Below are positions 60,363-64,000 of a stretch of DNA of 64,000 nucleotides, one piece after another (position 1 is the stretch's first letter; each line of letters starts with the position of its first letter). Source of the stretch: Algoriphagus oliviformis (GTDB lineage Bacteria; Bacteroidota; Bacteroidia; Cytophagales; Cyclobacteriaceae). Both the position numbers and the translations under genes were made by a program. The stretch is from NCBI RefSeq assembly GCF_017254915.1, contig NZ_JAFKCT010000001.1, positions 434,001 through 498,000 on the forward strand. The letters run 5' to 3'. The notes under the pieces were generated by a model. The model ran no database searches, was not told the origin of the DNA, and was given only the letters and a program-made list of their open reading frames with translations.

Positions 60363-61592
60363 ATGCCAAAAAACAAACGAATTGCCGTCCTGGGAGCAGG
60401 CGGACTGGGGGCCTGTCTGGCTCTGGAGCTAGCCCAGAGAGGCTACCAAGTGACACTTTTTGAAGCCCACTCGGAGGCTGTGCGCAAAGCGAGCTTTGTC
60501 AACGAAGGCAAGATCCATCTCGGATTCATCTACGCCATGGATCGCGACTTTCATACCTCCCAGCAGATGATCATTGGCGCGGTCCACTTCATGGACTATC
60601 TGAAGCGCTGGATTTCCATCGAAGCCGAGGAGGTCATCTCCACCCCCTTTCACTACTGCATCCACAAAGGATCGCTGGCGTCGGGAGACCAGCTAGAACC
60701 CCACTATGCGCAGTGTGCACAGGTTTTCGGCGAGGTCAGTCGACGTTTTGACAAAAAATACCTGGGGCTTTTTGACAAGGTCTATACCGAGCGACTGCCC
60801 AAATCAAAGATCGAAACCATCGTCAACCCCGAGTATTTCGAGGATGTGTTTCTGACTTCCGAGTACGCCGTGGAGCCTAGGGCAGTGGCCGAGCAGCTCA
60901 GAAAGTCCCTCGGACAGGAGGCCGCCATCCAGCTGCTCACCGGAGCATGGGTGAAGGCCGTAGTGCGCAGGGAGGGAAGATTGGAAGTCCGTTTTGACCA
61001 AAACGGGCTGGAGCACCGCGACTCTTTTGACGAGGTGGTCAACTGCACCTGGAACAGCCTGCTGGCCATAGACCAGACGCTGGGTATCGAACCCCTCCAC
61101 GGCTCCTGGTCCTTCCGATACAAGTTTGGCAACAAGATCCTGATCCCCTTTGAGGCATCGGACTTTCCCTCCTGCACCATGGTGCAGGGGCCTTTTGGCG
61201 ACTCGGTAAACTTCCGCGACAGGGGGGGCTTTTTCTCCTGGTATCCCATAGGTCGCACCGGCTGGTCGGAGGAGAGGCTTCCGCCAGATTGGGACGGGAC
61301 CTATTCCCCCGAATACCGGGAGGAGATTTTCCAGGCGAGCTTTGAGCAGCTGCGGCACCGAGTCCCGGCACTGAGAAGCCTGAGTTTCCCCGCGGAAAGT
61401 GTCGACCCGGCCGGCGGGGTGATCTTTGCCCTCGGCAATACCGACGTGGAAGATGCAGACAGCAAGCTCCACACCCGACATGAGGTGGGCATCCGGTCCT
61501 TTGACGGATATCACACGGTCAATACCGGCAAATACACCCTGATCCCCTATCTCGCCGTGAAAACCGCCGATAGGCTGGAGGGCATATCCTGA
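60363..61592 (+). CDS. FAD-dependent oxidoreductase (DAO family)
   Basis: The 409-residue protein starts with the dinucleotide-binding motif IAVLGAGGLGACLALELAQR followed by TLFEA, the acidic ribose-binding end of beta-2. The rest fits the D-amino-acid oxidase/glycine oxidase fold, including VVNCTWNS and the late YHTVNTGKYTLIPYLAVKTA. The flavin-binding histidine motif (NEGKIHLGFIYAMD) matches a subgroup found beside glycosyltransferases. The substrate is unknown. It precedes the GT2 gene by only eight bases, which suggests a joint role in a surface glycan. Confidence 0.85.
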   Translation: MPKNKRIAVLGAGGLGACLALELAQRGYQVTLFEAHSEAVRKASFVNEGKIHLGFIYAMDRDFHTSQQMIIGAVHFMDYLKRWISIEAEEVISTPFHYCIHKGSLASGDQLEPHYAQCAQVFGEVSRRFDKKYLGLFDKVYTERLPKSKIETIVNPEYFEDVFLTSEYAVEPRAVAEQLRKSLGQEAAIQLLTGAWVKAVVRREGRLEVRFDQNGLEHRDSFDEVVNCTWNSLLAIDQTLGIEPLHGSWSFRYKFGNKILIPFEASDFPSCTMVQGPFGDSVNFRDRGGFFSWYPIGRTGWSEERLPPDWDGTYSPEYREEIFQASFEQLRHRVPALRSLSFPAESVDPAGGVIFALGNTDVEDADSKLHTRHEVGIRSFDGYHTVNTGKYTLIPYLAVKTADRLEGIS

Positions 61593-61599
61593 GCCAAGT

Positions 61600-62535
61600 A
61601 TGACCAATCCTACCGTCTCCATCATCACCGCCACCTACAACAGCAGCCATCTGCTCAAGCACGCCATCCGGTCCGTGATCGACTCCGACTTTCAGGATTG
61701 GGAGCTGATCGTGGTAGGGGACTGCTGTACAGACGACACCGAGGCGACGGTATTGGGGTTTGGCGATGCCAGGATCTCGTTTTACAACCTGGAGAAAAAC
61801 AGCGGCCAACAGGCCACGCCCAACAACTTCGGCCTTGGCAAAGCCCGGGGCAAGTACATCGCCTTTCTCAACCAAGACGACTTCTACTATCCCGACCACC
61901 TCGGTCGCTGCCTCTCCGAGCTGGAAGCCTCCCGGGCAGACTTCATGGTGATCCCGGGTATCAACGTGCTGAGCTCCAAGCGCGAGGATTTTGAGCGGGG
62001 AAACTATGGCGTCCAGCTCTGGAGCGTACATCCGGATGGCCACTACTCCAGCAATGTATTCAGCGTCGCCTCCACCTGGTTTTTGAAGAAAAGCTCCGCA
62101 GACAGGCTCGGACCATGGAAGATGGAAAAAGACCTGTACGTCACTCCCTCCCAAGAGTGGCTTTTTCGTGCGTCCCAGCTGGGGCTGACCTTCCATTTTC
62201 CATCCCGCGTCGGTGTGCTGATCATCCTCAGCGGAGAGCGCAAAAACTCGTACAAGACCAAGCACAGCTTTGAGCACGAGTATTTTTCCACCCACCTGCA
62301 AGATGCCGAGCTGAAGGCCCAGCTGCTGGAAAAAGCCGCCATCTATGCCTACAAGCGAAACCAGTCGCTGCTGTTTTTCGAGCCCAAAACGCTCGTCAGG
62401 AGAGTGATGGGGCTTCCGCTCGACTGGGTGCTGAAGCGCCTGGGCATCCACCCTTCGTCGCTGCGCTACCTGAGGGGCTGGGGAGGCAAGGGTGGACTGA
62501 TCAAAAAGATCCGAAAAGACACCGGCTTGGGTTAG
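61600..62535 (+). CDS. GT2-family glycosyltransferase
   Basis: The 311-residue GT-A enzyme has VSIITATYNSSHLLKHAIRS, the UDP-binding WELIVVGDCCTDDTE, NFGLGKARGKYIAFLNQDDF (with the QDD metal site) and a PSQEWLFRASQLG block. The C-terminal third is basic and lacks membrane helices. It forms a two-gene unit with the FAD oxidoreductase, eight bases apart. The genes may build or modify a surface glycan separate from the main locus at 1-19 kb. Confidence 0.9.
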   Translation: MTNPTVSIITATYNSSHLLKHAIRSVIDSDFQDWELIVVGDCCTDDTEATVLGFGDARISFYNLEKNSGQQATPNNFGLGKARGKYIAFLNQDDFYYPDHLGRCLSELEASRADFMVIPGINVLSSKREDFERGNYGVQLWSVHPDGHYSSNVFSVASTWFLKKSSADRLGPWKMEKDLYVTPSQEWLFRASQLGLTFHFPSRVGVLIILSGERKNSYKTKHSFEHEYFSTHLQDAELKAQLLEKAAIYAYKRNQSLLFFEPKTLVRRVMGLPLDWVLKRLGIHPSSLRYLRGWGGKGGLIKKIRKDTGLG

Positions 62536-62602
62536 TTTTTCCAGCGCAGCCGAGACGTACCGCCCTATTTTTTTCGCACTTTCGCTGAAAATCCAGGCCA
62601 CC

Positions 62603-62971
62603 ATGAAAGCGCTCCTCACCGTTGGACTACTCGTCCTCTCCAACACCTTTATGACTTTGGCCTGGTACGGCCACCTGAAGTTTGCCGAGTGGAAATGGTT
62701 TGGCAAACTGGGACTGGTCTCGGTCATCCTGATCAGCTGGGGAATTGCGCTCTTCGAGTACTGCTTTCAGGTTCCCGCCAACAAGATCGGTTTTGCCGGC
62801 AATGGAGGCCCCTTCACGCTCGTGCAGCTCAAAGTCTTGCAGGAGGTCATCACGCTGATCGTGTTTATGGCTTTTACGCTGATCGCTTTCAAAAATGAGA
62901 CCCTGCGCTGGAACCATGCCCTGGGGGCGGTATTCTTGGTACTCGCGGTCTATTTTATTTTCAAAAAATAG
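62603..62971 (+). CDS. DMT-superfamily small membrane protein (DUF486)
   Basis: The 122-residue protein has four hydrophobic helices. It shows the DUF486 signature LLVLSNTFMTLAWYGHLKF, then SWGIALFEYCFQVPANKIGF, QLKVLQEVITLIVFMAFTLI and a last helix LGAVFLVLAVYFIFKK. DUF486 proteins are predicted members of the drug/metabolite transporter group with unknown substrates. It stands alone between the GT2 gene and the beta-propeller gene. Confidence 0.92.
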   Translation: MKALLTVGLLVLSNTFMTLAWYGHLKFAEWKWFGKLGLVSVILISWGIALFEYCFQVPANKIGFAGNGGPFTLVQLKVLQEVITLIVFMAFTLIAFKNETLRWNHALGAVFLVLAVYFIFKK

Positions 62972-63086
62972 GCTTCTCTAGAGATAGGCTAGGTATCAGC
63001 TGCATTTTTTGGGCAACCAACCTGAAAATACTGGTTTCCAGCTAGATTGATCGGTGAAAATGCCTAAATTCCGAAAACCGATTCCA

Positions 63087-64000
63087 ATGAGATCGTTTCC
63101 CTATCCTTTGGCAGCATTTTTTTGGGTTTTTGCCTGTACTCCAAAGTCCGAGTCCATCCCGGAAAAAAGCTGTCTGATCGCTTACAACACCTTTGAGCCG
63201 GATTCCCTTGCGGAGGACAATTGGGAAATCAGGATCATGGGCCAAGACTCCAGCAGCTCCTCCACCAACCTGACCAAGCATCCCGATGTCGCCTGGACCT
63301 ACCTCGCCCATAAGGACAAGATCTACTTCATCAGCGACCGGGACACTGCCTACCGCAATTTTTTCCTCTATGAAATGGACGGAGACGGCTCCGGCGTAAG
63401 AAAGCTCAGCGGGCTCCGGCTGGAGGACAGCTGGATGGACCTAGACCCCAATACCCAGGAGATGATCGTCTCGGCGCGCCCCGAGCCCAACGTCCGCCAT
63501 CAGCTCTTTCTCATTGATCTACAGGACGGCAGCTTCAAGCCTTTGCTGGCCGACACGGCCTATCGCTACCAGGATCCTGTATTCTCTCCGGATGGCTCGC
63601 AGATAGCCTTTGTCAAAAGTCCGACAGCCAAGACCGAAGGTATCTTTCCCGATGTTTTCTTGGTCAATCGGGATGGCAGCGGCGAAAAGCGCCTGACCTA
63701 TTTCCCGGCAGACGACCCCGCGGCGCTCAGCCACGGCTACAAGGCAGGTGCACTGAGATGGCATCCCACGGAAAACTTCATCTCTTACGCCAGCTCCCGT
63801 GGAGACCACACCTTCATATTCGCGGTGAATCCTGACGGCAGCGGAAACCGGCAGATCTCCCAGAGTGGAAAAGATGAAGTGTACCATGACTGGAGCCCCG
63901 ACGGACGGTGGTTGGCCTTTGACCAGTACCAGGACACGGTGAGCCATCAGTACCATATCGTACTGATGGACTGGAAGAGCAAAGAGACGAGGATATTGAC
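63087..64000 (+). CDS. TolB-like beta-propeller lipoprotein, 5' part
   Basis: An open frame runs off the right edge. It starts with ATG at 63087 (MRSFPYPLAAFFWVFACTPK, lipobox Cys17); an upstream in-frame ATG at 63060 is a weaker choice. PD40-type blades include FSPDGSQIAFVKSP, RWHPTENFISYASSRGDHTF and WSPDGRWLAFDQY, with KIYFISDRD before them. It is a paralogue in design of the lipoprotein at 34443-35552. At least 304 residues are visible; the 3' end lies outside the window. Confidence 0.85.
   Translation, partial: MRSFPYPLAAFFWVFACTPKSESIPEKSCLIAYNTFEPDSLAEDNWEIRIMGQDSSSSSTNLTKHPDVAWTYLAHKDKIYFISDRDTAYRNFFLYEMDGDGSGVRKLSGLRLEDSWMDLDPNTQEMIVSARPEPNVRHQLFLIDLQDGSFKPLLADTAYRYQDPVFSPDGSQIAFVKSPTAKTEGIFPDVFLVNRDGSGEKRLTYFPADDPAALSHGYKAGALRWHPTENFISYASSRGDHTFIFAVNPDGSGNRQISQSGKDEVYHDWSPDGRWLAFDQYQDTVSHQYHIVLMDWKSKETRIL

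Overview
The window is chromosomal DNA from a member of the Bacteroidota, most likely the order Cytophagales and plausibly an Algoriphagus- or Cyclobacterium-like organism. The evidence is a GldB gliding lipoprotein, a PorP/SprF protein next to an SprB-repeat/CHU_C surface protein, a FecI/FecR-controlled SusC/SusD pair, a DUF4783 protein beside nadC, many short-signal lipoproteins, and several promoters of the Bacteroidota TAnnTTTG (-7) type. The exact genus is an inference. No rRNA, tRNA, CRISPR array, transposase or phage gene was seen.

1-19.6 kb is a surface-polysaccharide (Wzx/Wzy-type) locus. After the start of a divergent membrane protein, nth is translationally coupled to an asnB-like amidotransferase and then to a glycosyltransferase. 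gldB runs in the opposite direction, followed by a radical SAM/SPASM enzyme. An almost gapless operon follows: SLBB-type outer-membrane exporter, Wzz-like co-polymerase, Wzx-like flippase, GT2, Wzy-like polymerase, two methyltransferases, GT4, a third methyltransferase and two more GT4-type enzymes. No polyprenyl-phosphate sugar-1-phosphate transferase and no sugar-nucleotide pathway gene is present, so the first sugar and the precursors must come from elsewhere.

19.6-29.2 kb holds mostly single-function genes: OsmC, RlmF, a SIMPL protein, a HicA/HicB toxin-antitoxin pair with a candidate palindromic operator, an M14 carboxypeptidase, an L-Ala-D/L-Glu epimerase, a two-component system and lysA. 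29.4-31.6 kb carries the PorP/SprF and SprB/CHU_C pair with an unusual structured leader. 31.8-43.2 kb contains a MscS channel-porin couplet, lipoproteins, a beta-propeller protein divergent from an M28-PDZ peptidase, nadC, gpmI, an amidase and two small membrane proteins.

43.3-49.2 kb holds polA and radA, separated by a cluster of dispersed intergenic repeats. An AT-rich orphan restriction-type nuclease (HSDR_N-like) follows, the clearest sign of horizontal acquisition. 49.4-60.2 kb is a polysaccharide utilisation locus: ECF sigma factor, FecR anti-sigma, SusC, SusD and a sulfatase on the minus strand, and a GH28 polygalacturonase-like enzyme divergent on the plus strand. 60.4-64 kb holds an FAD oxidoreductase/GT2 pair, a DUF486 membrane protein and the start of a second beta-propeller lipoprotein that runs off the window.

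Most calls come from motif recognition by eye. Coordinates and start choices were checked against the bases, but family assignments were not tested by database search.
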